From Rhizobium subbaraonis (GTDB lineage: Bacteria > Pseudomonadota > Alphaproteobacteria > Rhizobiales > Rhizobiaceae): a DNA stretch of 33,245 nucleotides. The notes beneath the pieces were generated by a model. It was not told the origin of the DNA. It was given only the letters and a program-made list of their open reading frames with translations, and did not search any database. The stretch covers positions 1 to 33,245 of the forward strand of contig NZ_OBQD01000034.1 in the NCBI RefSeq assembly GCF_900220975.1. Reading direction: 5' to 3'. This document shows, piece after piece, positions 8,162-16,438 of this stretch; within the stretch, counting starts at the first letter, position 1; the number at the start of each line of letters is the position of its first letter. A program made the position numbers and the translations under genes.

Positions 8162-9331
8162 ATGGATGATAAGAACCAACATGACCTGCCGACAGGCTCT
8201 TCTGAGGACAGGCCCGCCGACCGTGCCCCCGAAGCGTTGGCTGACGCTCCGGTCGAGGCGGGGCCGACCAGGACGGGAGTCCGGGTCGGCGTGCTCGTTA
8301 TCGGGCTCATGGTCGCCTTCGTAGCCTGGTACGCCGTTTCCGACAAGCTCGCCCCCTATACCGACCGCGGCACGGTCAGCGGCTACATTGCCCGACTAGC
8401 GCCCCGTGTTTCAGGCCCGGTAATCAGCGTCCACGTTGAGGACAATACGATTGTCCAGGAGGGCGATCTTCTTTACGTGGTCGACCCGCGCCCGTTCGAG
8501 ATCGCGGTCCAGCAGGCGGAAGTCGAACTCGAACAGGCGACCCAGTCGATCGACGCCTCGTCGGCGGCGCTGATCGCTGCACAGGCCAAGGTGTCGCAGG
8601 CCAGGGCCAAATTCGAAAACGCCAAGACCTCGAACGCCAGGACGCAAAGCCTTGTCCAGCGTGGTGTTGCCGCGCGGAAGCAGGAGGAAGCATCTCGCGC
8701 GGAACTCGAGGTCGCGCAGGCGGAGGTCGATGCGGCGGAGGCTGATCTGTCTAGCGCGGAAGCCGAGTTGGGGGCGGCGGGCGCCAGCAATCCGCGCATC
8801 AAGGCCGCTCGACTCAAGCTGGAAAGGGCGCAGCTCGACCTGATCTACACACGGGTCGTGGCACCGACGCTCGGCGTGGTCACGAATCTCGATCTAGCAG
8901 TCGGCCAGTACGTGAGCGCGGGTTCGGCCGCTCTCACCTTCATCGACGGAAGGGGAGCCTGGATCACGGCCGATATGCGCGAGAACCAGCTCGCCAATAT
9001 CGAGCCGGGCAACAAGGTGGGCCTGCTTTTCGATGCCTTGCCGGGGCAGATTTTTACCGGGACCGTACACAGCGTCGGCTGGGGCATCGATACCGGACGG
9101 ACCGCATCCAGCGGTCTGGTGCAGAACGAGCCGGAAACGCGCTGGTTCGAGCCGGCCCGCCGGTTTCCCGTGCGCATTGAACTCGATCGAGCGCTTTCGG
9201 AATGGCCTCGCACCGTCAGGGTGGGCGCGAAGGCCACCGTCGTGGTCTACGCCGCAGGCGAAAGCAATCCGTCAGCGTGGATCGCAATGGCCCTGCACCG
9301 CGCCCAGTCGCTTCTGTCCTATCTGTATTGA
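8162..9331 (+). CDS. HlyD/EmrA-family periplasmic adaptor subunit
   Basis: This is a membrane-fusion protein linking an inner-membrane pump to the periplasm or outer membrane. The 389 residues have a cytoplasmic N-terminus, one membrane span (about residues 39-58, VGVLVIGLMVAFVAWYAV) and a barrel-sandwich half near 75-110 (RLAPRVSGPVISVHVEDN, VVDPRPFEIAVQQAE). A long Ala/Glu-rich coiled coil runs from about 112 to 220, and the second lipoyl half with RVVAPTLGVVTNLDLAVGQYVSAG is near 235. It is followed after nine bases by a DUF2955 membrane protein, a pairing seen in aromatic-acid-efflux-like systems. The exported compound is unknown. Confidence 0.92.
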   Translation: MDDKNQHDLPTGSSEDRPADRAPEALADAPVEAGPTRTGVRVGVLVIGLMVAFVAWYAVSDKLAPYTDRGTVSGYIARLAPRVSGPVISVHVEDNTIVQEGDLLYVVDPRPFEIAVQQAEVELEQATQSIDASSAALIAAQAKVSQARAKFENAKTSNARTQSLVQRGVAARKQEEASRAELEVAQAEVDAAEADLSSAEAELGAAGASNPRIKAARLKLERAQLDLIYTRVVAPTLGVVTNLDLAVGQYVSAGSAALTFIDGRGAWITADMRENQLANIEPGNKVGLLFDALPGQIFTGTVHSVGWGIDTGRTASSGLVQNEPETRWFEPARRFPVRIELDRALSEWPRTVRVGAKATVVVYAAGESNPSAWIAMALHRAQSLLSYLY

Positions 9332-9340
9332 GGTGGGGCC

Positions 9341-10363
9341 ATGTATGTTTCGCCCCGGCCGAGCTTTCGCGACGACCCAAATTTTCCTTTGCGCATGGCG
9401 CTGCTTGCGGTGATCTCGGTGGGCGCGATACCCTTTGTCATGCCCTCTATGCCGGCGCTGATGGCGGCCCTGCCGTTTGGCCTGATGGCCGGCATGCGCA
9501 AGGCCTTCGATCCGAAGAAAGCCATAGGAGGTCCTCTGGCGCTCATCATGATGATTTGGTTGGCAAGCGGCGTGCTCACCCTTCTCATGTCTTGGCCGGT
9601 GGCGTTCCTGATCGCGGTCGGCAGCCTCTATTTCGTCGCGTTCTATCTCATCCAGAGCACCGGCAACCCGATGGGGATGCTGATCCTGGTGTCCGTTGGC
9701 CTCGCCTCTATCCTGGGTATGAACTCCATCACTGCGCTCGACGCCCTAAGTGATTCGGTGGTCGAGGCGGGCATCCTCGCATTGATCGCGATTCCGGTCC
9801 TTTACCTCCTCATTCCGCCGGCTACCCAGGAGAAAATGATCGACGAATATACGCCCGCACCGGGCAATCACGTGCGATCGGCGCTCATCCGGGCGGTCGT
9901 CCTGCTCGGGCTCAGCTTCTGGCTCTACAGCTTCATCGATATGTCCAACATGATGATGGCGATCGCCGCGATATTCGTGCTGTGTTTCCCGACACGCGAG
10001 CAGTTGTTTGCAGAGGCCCGGGAACGGATCTTTGCGACGGTGCTAGGTGCATCCGCAGCGGGTGTCGCCCTGTTCCTGATGACCCTGAACGCCCATTTCT
10101 TCATGCTGGTCGGTCTGGTCTTTCTCACGGTGCTGTATTTCGCCACCATGATGATGATCGGCCGCCATCCTCCGATGGTCTACCAGTTCAGCGCATCGGC
10201 CGCTCTGTCACTGATCGTTGGTGCCCTTACCACGCAGGAACCTTCCTATGCAGCGTTAACCCGCCTGGCACTGACCTTCGTCGGAACCGCAGTCGCAGCG
10301 CTGATGACGGCGACGCTCGAAAGCATGGCCAATGCGTGGGAACGACCAACCCTGCGGCGCTGA
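9341..10363 (+). CDS. DUF2955 inner-membrane protein (FUSC/AaeB-like)
   Basis: A 340-residue protein with about ten hydrophobic segments in two groups: residues 20-150, and 190-330 after a soluble stretch containing the YTPAPGNHVR segment. The opening (FRDDPNFPLRMALLAVISVG) and the central motif AGMRKAFDPKKAIGGP are typical of DUF2955 proteins, distant relatives of the fusaric-acid-resistance/AaeB permeases. It probably forms the membrane part of an efflux unit with the adjacent HlyD-type adaptor. No outer-membrane channel gene is present nearby. The substrate is unknown. Confidence 0.85.
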   Translation: MYVSPRPSFRDDPNFPLRMALLAVISVGAIPFVMPSMPALMAALPFGLMAGMRKAFDPKKAIGGPLALIMMIWLASGVLTLLMSWPVAFLIAVGSLYFVAFYLIQSTGNPMGMLILVSVGLASILGMNSITALDALSDSVVEAGILALIAIPVLYLLIPPATQEKMIDEYTPAPGNHVRSALIRAVVLLGLSFWLYSFIDMSNMMMAIAAIFVLCFPTREQLFAEARERIFATVLGASAAGVALFLMTLNAHFFMLVGLVFLTVLYFATMMMIGRHPPMVYQFSASAALSLIVGALTTQEPSYAALTRLALTFVGTAVAALMTATLESMANAWERPTLRR

Positions 10364-10497
10364 ACGAAAGCAAGGGTTTGAACATTTTAAATGACTCGCG
10401 ATCAAGCGCTCCTCTCTCAAGGTAATTTGGCGCGATTACTCCGAGTTTGTGAAAAAACGCGAAACGAAGAGCACATCACAGCGTCGGTCATCGGCTG

Positions 10498-10526
10498 TTG
10501 ACTGCCTTTCGTTGCGCCGATAGACT
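10498..10526 (+). promoter_or_regulatory. Candidate promoter for the tetR-phaC operon
   Basis: TTGACT (10498-10503) and TAGACT (10521-10526) are separated by exactly 17 bases and lie 25 bases before the ATG at 10552. The rest of the 10364-10551 intergenic stretch is AT-richer and holds no other clear element. Confidence 0.5.
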
Positions 10527-10551
10527 GGACAACCGTTTATTTGGAGAAATT

Positions 10552-11170
10552 ATGCCCAACCGAATGATCCGGCCCGTCCCGGAAGACACCACCCGTGAGC
10601 GCATCCTGAAAGCCGCGATACTTCGCTTCTCCACCCACTCCTATGGAGGAAACCGGGTTGCGAGACATTGCCGCCGATGTCGGTGTCGACATGGCCTATG
10701 TTCATCGTTCCTTCGGTTCGAAGGAAGAGCTGTTCCGGGCAGCAGTCAAGGCGATACTTCAACCGGAGGCCTGGCTCGTCGGCGAGGCGAGCGAGTTGCA
10801 TATGACGCTCGCGCAAGACATCCTCGCTGAGAAGGGCGCCAACGAAATCCGGCCTTTTGACATCCTTGCCCGTTCGTTTTCCAGTCCCGAGGCCTCGCGT
10901 GTTTTTCGCGAGCTTATAGACGACGGGTTTGTCAAGCCGTTTGCTTCCAAATGCCTGCTCATGTCCGAGCAGCGCGCGTCCATGGTCGCCGCGTTCCTGG
11001 CCGGCGTCAGCATCCTTCGTGACGTCATCGGTACGCCAGCGCTGCAGAGTGGTGGAAATGATCGTGAACTGATGGCTCTGGTCTCCCAGGTCGTCGAGTT
11101 CATCATGAACGAAGACAAGGGATGTCAAACCATGACGACCGCCGTGCCGATCAGTCGGGAGCCGCAATGA
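10552..11170 (+). pseudogene. TetR-family regulator interrupted by a one-base insertion
   Basis: The first frame from ATG 10552 gives a TetR start (TTRERILKAAILRFSTHSY). The HTH then continues in another frame (EETGLRDIAADVGVDMAYVH, SFGSKEELFRAA). Removing one G in TATGGAG near 10643-10646 restores one continuous 205-residue protein with a complete HTH (about residues 12-60) and a helical ligand domain. TTTGGAG lies just before the ATG. The stop overlaps the phaC start (ATGA). An internal start at 10643 could give a protein lacking the first helix of the DNA-binding domain. It is either a genuine frameshift that may derepress the operon or an assembly error. The intact form would be the local regulator. 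Confidence 0.8.
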
Positions 11171-12948
11171 ATGATTTGAGCCGGCGAGACATCAAGGCGG
11201 CGGACGCCCGCCACGACACTTTCGACACGGAAACCTACCGCGCAATCGATCGGATGCGCGAGGCGCTGAGCGCGCGGATGACTGGCGGGCTTTCTCCGGC
11301 GGCACTGGCGCTGGCCTTGTTCGACTGGTCGATCCATCTGGCCTCGGCGCCTGGAAAGCGTCTGGAACTTACCGACAAGGCCGTGCGGAAAAGCGCCCGG
11401 CTGTCGGGTTATCTCTGCGCCGCCAGTCTCGATGACGACACTCCATGCTGCATCGAGCCCTTGCCGGGCGACTACCGCTTCACCGGGGAGGCGTGGAAGG
11501 AACTCCCCTATGCGGCCTATGCTCAGGCGTTCCTGCTCGCCCAGCAGTGGTGGCACAATGCGACACGGGAGGTGCCAGGCGTCGCTCCTCACCACGAGGA
11601 CGTGGTCTCCTTCGCCGCGCGGCAAGTGCTCGACATGTTCTCGCCATCCAACAATCCGTTCACCAATCCCGAGGTGATCAACAAAACCATCGCCACTGGT
11701 GGGGCAAACTTCCTCGCGGGGTTTCAGAACTGGTTCGAAGATATCAACAGGCTTGCGGGCGGTCGCCCGCCCGCGGGCACGGAAGGGTTCGTACCGGGGC
11801 GGGATGTCGCGGTCACTCCCGGAAAGGTCATCTTCCGAAACCATCTGATCGAACTGATCCAGTACAGTCCCACAACCGACACCGTTATGGCGGAGCCGGT
11901 GCTGATCGTGCCTGCCTGGATCATGAAATACTACATCCTTGACCTGTCGCCGGAGAATTCCCTGGTGCGCTATCTGGTCGGGCAGGGGCACACGGTCTTC
12001 GCCGTTTCCTGGCGAAACCCTGGGGCAGACGATCGCGATCTCACGCTGGACGATTATCGCCGTTTGGGTGTCATGGCCGCGCTCGACGTGATCGCCGCCA
12101 TCGTTCCCGACAGCAGGATCCATGCGACGGGCTATTGCCTGGGTGGCACGCTTCTCGCGATCGCGGCGGCTGCGATGGGGCGCGCCGGCGACGGGAGGCT
12201 GGCAACGCTCACCCTTTTCGCAGCCCAGACGGATTTTTCCGAACCCGGCGAACTGGCGCTCTTCATCGACCCGAGCCAGATGCATTTCCTCGAAAGCATG
12301 ATGTGGGATCGGGGTTATCTGTCGGCGGACCAGATGGCGGGTGCCTTTCAGATATTGAAGAGCAACGACCTCGTCTGGTCGCGACTGGTCCACGACTATC
12401 TCATGGGCGAACGCACGCGGATGAACGACCTTATGGCGTGGAATGCCGATTCCACGCGCATGCCCTATCGGATGCATGCTGAATATCTGCAACGCCTCTA
12501 CCTCGACAACGAGCTTGCAACCGGCCGCTTCATGGTCGATGGCCGTCCGGCGGCGCTGCAAAATATCCGCGTGCCGATGTTCGTCGTGGGAACGGAACGC
12601 GATCATGTCGCGCCATGGAGATCGGTCTACAAGATCCACCAGCTAGCCGATACCGATGTTACCTTCGTTCTCGCCAGCGGCGGGCACAATGCAGGCATTG
12701 TCAGCGAGCCGGGCCATCGCGGTCGCCGTTATCGCATCGCGACCAGACTGGCAGTCGACATCTGCCTTGGCCCCGGCGAATGGGCAGCAGAGGCTGAGGC
12801 CCGGAACGGTTCCTGGTGGGAGGCCTGGCTGCCGTGGCTTGCCGCGCACTCAGGTAAGGATCGTGTTGACCCGCCTTCACTCGGTGCCGCCGACAAGGGC
12901 TTTCCTGCCATCGCCGAGGCGCCCGGCGCCTACGTATTCCAGAAGTGA
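11167..12948 (+). CDS. phaC: Poly(3-hydroxyalkanoate) polymerase (class I PhaC-like)
   Basis: PHA synthase polymerises hydroxyacyl-CoA into storage polyester granules. From ATG 11167 the protein is 593 residues, normal for class I. An earlier ATG at 11122 overlaps tetR much more; 11167 has GGGAG upstream and an ATGA overlap with the tetR stop. The lipase-like box GYCLGG with the nucleophile Cys is near residue 325. The catalytic Asp is in GTERDHVAPW near 478 and the His in SGGHNAGIV near 507. The N-terminal domain has the usual WKELPYAAYAQAFLLAQQWW pattern. It leads an operon with the MaoC-Pta fusion, ackA and fabI, linking storage to acetyl-CoA/acetyl-phosphate flux. Confidence 0.95.
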   Translation: MNDLSRRDIKAADARHDTFDTETYRAIDRMREALSARMTGGLSPAALALALFDWSIHLASAPGKRLELTDKAVRKSARLSGYLCAASLDDDTPCCIEPLPGDYRFTGEAWKELPYAAYAQAFLLAQQWWHNATREVPGVAPHHEDVVSFAARQVLDMFSPSNNPFTNPEVINKTIATGGANFLAGFQNWFEDINRLAGGRPPAGTEGFVPGRDVAVTPGKVIFRNHLIELIQYSPTTDTVMAEPVLIVPAWIMKYYILDLSPENSLVRYLVGQGHTVFAVSWRNPGADDRDLTLDDYRRLGVMAALDVIAAIVPDSRIHATGYCLGGTLLAIAAAAMGRAGDGRLATLTLFAAQTDFSEPGELALFIDPSQMHFLESMMWDRGYLSADQMAGAFQILKSNDLVWSRLVHDYLMGERTRMNDLMAWNADSTRMPYRMHAEYLQRLYLDNELATGRFMVDGRPAALQNIRVPMFVVGTERDHVAPWRSVYKIHQLADTDVTFVLASGGHNAGIVSEPGHRGRRYRIATRLAVDICLGPGEWAAEAEARNGSWWEAWLPWLAAHSGKDRVDPPSLGAADKGFPAIAEAPGAYVFQK

Positions 12949-12955
12949 GAGGGTG

Positions 12956-14371
12956 ATGACCGACAGCTTGCTGACAAATCATACCTTCGCCGATTTACAG
13001 GTCGGCGATACCGCAAGCCTCACACGGGTCGCAGGGGATAACAACATCGATCTGCTGGCGGCGATGGCCGGTGGCAACAGGCTGGCTCCCGGTGACGCGG
13101 CAGCGAAGGCAACGACCCTCTTCAACGATATCGTTGCCAACGGGCTTTGGACGGGCGCGCTGGTCTCGCGCGTGATCGGGACAAGGCTTCCGGGGCCTGG
13201 GACGATCTATCTGGGACAGGATTTTCGCTTCGTGAAGCCGGTCGCCTCCGGCGACACGATCACGGCAACCGTGCGGGTTGTTCGCAAGAACCCCGAAAAC
13301 CGGACGGTTGCGCTGGAGACAATCTGCGCCAATCAAAAAGCCGAACATGTCCTAACCGGCACGGCCATGGTGATCGCGCCCGACAAGTCGATCGAATGGA
13401 CCGAAGCGTCGTCCTCCGTCGCATTGCCGGATACGAAACGTGCAAGCCGCTATGAAGGCTTTGTGGCGGAAGCCCACGGTTTGCCCCCGGTGCGGGCGGC
13501 CATCGTTCACCCATGCTCTGCCGGAGCAATCCTGGCTGCGGTCGAGGTCCGCCAACAGGGCCTGTTCGACCCGCTGCTGGTCGGGCCGGAAGCGAAGATC
13601 CGCGCCGCGGCCGAAGCCGCAGGGATCGATCTCGGCGACATGGCGATCGAGGATGTTCCCCATAGTCATGCCGCAGCCGCGCGCGCTGTCGAACTCGCGG
13701 TCGGCCGTGCGGTATCGGTTCTGGTCAAGGGCAGCCTGCATACCGACGAGCTTCTAGGTGCCGTCATCGCCACCGGGTCCGGTCTCAGGACGGAGCGGCG
13801 CATCAGCCACGTCTTCGCGTTCGACGTCCCGGCCTATGGCAAGCCGCTGATCGTCACCGATGCCGCGATCAACATTCAGCCGACGCTCGACCAAAAACGC
13901 GACATCTGCCAGAACGCCATCGACCTTCTTCGGACTCTTGGTGTCGATGAGCCGCGCGTGGCGGTGCTCGCAGCGGTCGAGACCGTCAATGCGAAGATGC
14001 CGTCGACTCTCGACGCCGCCGCGCTGACAGTGATGGCGGCGCGTGGTCAGATCACGGGCGGGCGTGTCGATGGCCCGCTTGCCTTCGACAACGCCATCGA
14101 CCTTGATGCGGCGAAGACGAAGGGCATTGTCTCCCCGGTCGCGGGTGAGGCCGACATTTTGCTCGTGCCGGATCTTGAAGCCGGCAACATGCTCGCCAAG
14201 CAACTGATTTATTTCGCGGGGGCGACGGCGGCTGGCATCGTGCTCGGCGCCCGTGTGCCGATCGTACTGACCAGTCGCTCCGATCCGCTTTCGGCACGCA
14301 TCGCCTCGGCAACGCTCGCAAGACTGCTCGTCGCCCGCAACCAGGTGCCCGGGGCGGGGGCCATCTCATGA
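12956..14371 (+). CDS. MaoC-like domain fused to phosphate acetyltransferase
   Basis: This is a 471-residue fusion of the type usually annotated as bifunctional enoyl-CoA hydratase/phosphate acetyltransferase. Residues about 1-150 are a MaoC hot-dog domain with the hallmark RLPGPGTIYLGQDFRF near 80-95. Residues about 165-471 are a Pta/Ptb domain, with HPCSAGAIL, VLVKGSLHTDELLGAV, DAAINIQP and LVPDLEAGNMLAKQL. Pta interconverts acetyl-CoA and acetyl phosphate. In the MaoC part the normal catalytic stretch (G-D-x-N-P-x-H) reads AGGNRLAPG, lacking both Asp and His, so hydratase activity is doubtful. ATG 12956 follows GAGAGGGTG seven bases after phaC. The stop overlaps ackA. Confidence 0.93.
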   Translation: MTDSLLTNHTFADLQVGDTASLTRVAGDNNIDLLAAMAGGNRLAPGDAAAKATTLFNDIVANGLWTGALVSRVIGTRLPGPGTIYLGQDFRFVKPVASGDTITATVRVVRKNPENRTVALETICANQKAEHVLTGTAMVIAPDKSIEWTEASSSVALPDTKRASRYEGFVAEAHGLPPVRAAIVHPCSAGAILAAVEVRQQGLFDPLLVGPEAKIRAAAEAAGIDLGDMAIEDVPHSHAAAARAVELAVGRAVSVLVKGSLHTDELLGAVIATGSGLRTERRISHVFAFDVPAYGKPLIVTDAAINIQPTLDQKRDICQNAIDLLRTLGVDEPRVAVLAAVETVNAKMPSTLDAAALTVMAARGQITGGRVDGPLAFDNAIDLDAAKTKGIVSPVAGEADILLVPDLEAGNMLAKQLIYFAGATAAGIVLGARVPIVLTSRSDPLSARIASATLARLLVARNQVPGAGAIS

Positions 14372-15543
14372 GCCGGCAACTGCTTGTCACCTTCAATGCC
14401 GGCTCCTCCACGGTCAAGATCGGCCTGTTCGCCATTGAAGGCGGTGGCCTCACGCGAGTCGGCAAGGGAATGATCGATTTCCGCAAGGCCCCGTTGCGCT
14501 TCGAGCTTTCCGAAGGCCCGGATCGCTTCGATGTCGAGCTGGAAGCCAAAGCGGAGGAAGAATTGGACGAGGTCTTGCGCGAAGCGTTCGATCGGCTGTC
14601 CTGGCACTATGATTTGTCCGGCATCGCCGCTATCGGCCACCGCGTTGTGCACGGCGGTGACTTGTTTGACGGACCGGTGCTCATCAACGATCAGGCGATG
14701 TCGCAGATGGAAGCGCTGATACCGCTTGCGCCGCTCCATCAGCCCCAGGCGCTGCGCCTTGTCCGGGCGATCGCGCGCCTTCGTCCGGAAATCAGGCAGA
14801 CCGCCTCCTTCGACACGGCTTTCCATCGCACGCATGCCGAGGTCGTCCGCCGCTTCGCCCTGCCGAGGCGGCTCTACGAAGAGGGTATCAAACGCTATGG
14901 CTTCCACGGCCTTTCCTATCGATCGATTGCCGACCAGCTTCTCAAGAACTGGCCAGAGCAGGCTTCGGGCAAGGTCGTCGTCGCCCATCTCGGCTCCGGC
15001 GCCAGCCTTTGCGCGATGGACAACTGCGTCAGCCGTGACACCAGTATGGGTTTTTCGACGCTGGACGGCGTGCCGATGGCGACGCGCTGCGGGGCGCTCG
15101 ATGCCGGCGTGGTCATACACCTTTTAAAGGCCGGTCGCGATCCCGACGAAATCGAGGATCTCCTTTATCACCGCTCCGGTCTCTTGGGCGTGTCCGGCAT
15201 CAGCGCCGACAGCCGCGTGCTCCTGGAAAGCGATGAGGGCCAGGCGAAGGAAGCAATCGAGCTGTTCACCTTCAGGATCGCCGGCGAGATCGCCCGGCTT
15301 GGCACGACGCTCGGCGGTCTCGACACGCTGGTGTTCACGGCCGGCATCGGCGAGCACCAGCCGGCAATCAGGGCCGATATCTGCACGCGGCTGATGTGGC
15401 TGGGCATCGACCTTGACCCTGAAGCAAACGCCGACAACCGGACGGTCATCAGCAGTCCTGCCAGCCGTCTGACCGTCCTCGTGATTCCGACCGATGAGGA
15501 GCAGGTGATCGCCACCGAAGCCCTAAGAATCGCGGGAGGCTGA
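14368..15543 (+). CDS. ackA: Acetate kinase
   Basis: Acetate kinase converts acetyl phosphate and ADP to acetate and ATP. The 391 residues are the usual length. Motifs seen are TFNAGSSTVKIG near residue 8, GHRVVHGG near 92, the FDTAFHR segment near 150, YGFHGLSY near 178, VVAHLGSGAS near 205 and FTAGIGEHQP near 327. It is coupled to the Pta gene by an ATGA overlap and is followed by fabI after three bases. Together with Pta it forms an ATP-yielding acetate overflow route, useful when respiration is limited. Confidence 0.96.
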   Translation: MSRQLLVTFNAGSSTVKIGLFAIEGGGLTRVGKGMIDFRKAPLRFELSEGPDRFDVELEAKAEEELDEVLREAFDRLSWHYDLSGIAAIGHRVVHGGDLFDGPVLINDQAMSQMEALIPLAPLHQPQALRLVRAIARLRPEIRQTASFDTAFHRTHAEVVRRFALPRRLYEEGIKRYGFHGLSYRSIADQLLKNWPEQASGKVVVAHLGSGASLCAMDNCVSRDTSMGFSTLDGVPMATRCGALDAGVVIHLLKAGRDPDEIEDLLYHRSGLLGVSGISADSRVLLESDEGQAKEAIELFTFRIAGEIARLGTTLGGLDTLVFTAGIGEHQPAIRADICTRLMWLGIDLDPEANADNRTVISSPASRLTVLVIPTDEEQVIATEALRIAGG

Positions 15544-15546
15544 GCG

Positions 15547-16320
15547 ATGGCGGCAATCGTCGATCTGTTCGGAAAGCGTGGCCTCGTGGTTGGCATCGCC
15601 AACGATTCCTCTATCGCAGCTGGCTGTGCAGCCGCGTTCAAGGCCGCCGGCGCGGATCTGGCGGTCACCTATCTCAACGACAAGGCGGTTCCGTTCGTGC
15701 GCCCGGTCGCCGATGCCCTGGGCGCGTCGCTGTTCATGCCCTGCGACGTTCGCATTGAGGGGCAGCTCGAGGCGGTGTTCGACACGATAGGAGTTGAATG
15801 GGGCGGTCTCGATTTTCTGCTTCACTCGATCGCTTTCGCGCCGCGAGAGGACTTGCGGACGAGCATCGTCAACTGCTCGGCCGAAGGCTTTGCCCAGGCC
15901 ATGGATATATCGTGCCATTCCTTCATCCGGATGGCTCGCCTCGCCGTCCCGCTGATGAAGGAAGGCGGGTCGCTGATAACCGTCAGCTTTTTCGGAGCTG
16001 AGCGCGTCGTCGACAACTACAATCTGATGGGATCGGTGAAGGCCGCGCTGGAAGCAAGCGTACGCTACCTGGCCGCGGATCTCGCAGCGCAGGACATCCG
16101 CGCCCATTGCCTGTCCACCGGGCCGATCGCCACCAGGGCGTCCTCGGGTATCGAGCGTTTCGACGAGCTCATCGACACGGTGCGGGAGCGCACGCCATCG
16201 CGCCGCCTTGTGAGCATCGCTGAGGTCGGGCGTATCGCCGCCTTCCTGGCAAGCGAGGCGGCAACGCCTCTGTCGGGGTCGGTGGTCTACGCCGATAACG
16301 GCTTCCACATCACGGCCTAG
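15547..16320 (+). CDS. fabI: Enoyl-ACP reductase (FabI-type SDR)
   Basis: The 257-residue protein has the FabI layout: GLVVGIANDSSIAAG nucleotide-binding start near residue 14, DVRIEGQLEAVFDTI near 66 and LLHSIAFAPRED near 95. The catalytic Tyr-x6-Lys is in NYNLMGSVKAALE near 158-166, followed by the STGPIATRASSGI loop near 190. It reduces enoyl-ACP with NAD(P)H. GGGAGG precedes the ATG. As a likely second copy tied to phaC-pta-ackA, it may use reductant or enoyl thioesters under the same conditions rather than serve housekeeping lipid synthesis; that part is inference. Confidence 0.93.
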   Translation: MAAIVDLFGKRGLVVGIANDSSIAAGCAAAFKAAGADLAVTYLNDKAVPFVRPVADALGASLFMPCDVRIEGQLEAVFDTIGVEWGGLDFLLHSIAFAPREDLRTSIVNCSAEGFAQAMDISCHSFIRMARLAVPLMKEGGSLITVSFFGAERVVDNYNLMGSVKAALEASVRYLAADLAAQDIRAHCLSTGPIATRASSGIERFDELIDTVRERTPSRRLVSIAEVGRIAAFLASEAATPLSGSVVYADNGFHITA

Positions 16321-16355
16321 CCAGAAGACTGGCTGCCGGCAGACTACATCGACGT

Positions 16356-16421
16356 CGCCGCTCGCGCGGCGGCAGAACGAACTCTGTCGTACCGAGAGGC
16401 GCGATGGTTCCAACGCCTCTC
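16356..16421. repeat. Two hairpins between fabI and the hydrolase gene
   Basis: CGCCGC/GCGGCG with a TCGC loop (16356-16371) and GAGAGGCG/CGCCTCTC with a 12-base loop (16394-16421) lie between the fabI stop and the next ATG. Neither has a T-run. They may limit read-through from the pha operon or shape the next leader. Tentative. Confidence 0.35.
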
Positions 16422-16438
16422 AGAAATTGGTTCAGTCT

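Noticed and set aside
11125-12639. 504-residue minus-strand ORF opposite phaC
   Set aside because: Long only because of high GC and codon bias. It has no recognisable protein features, while the plus strand encodes a complete PhaC.
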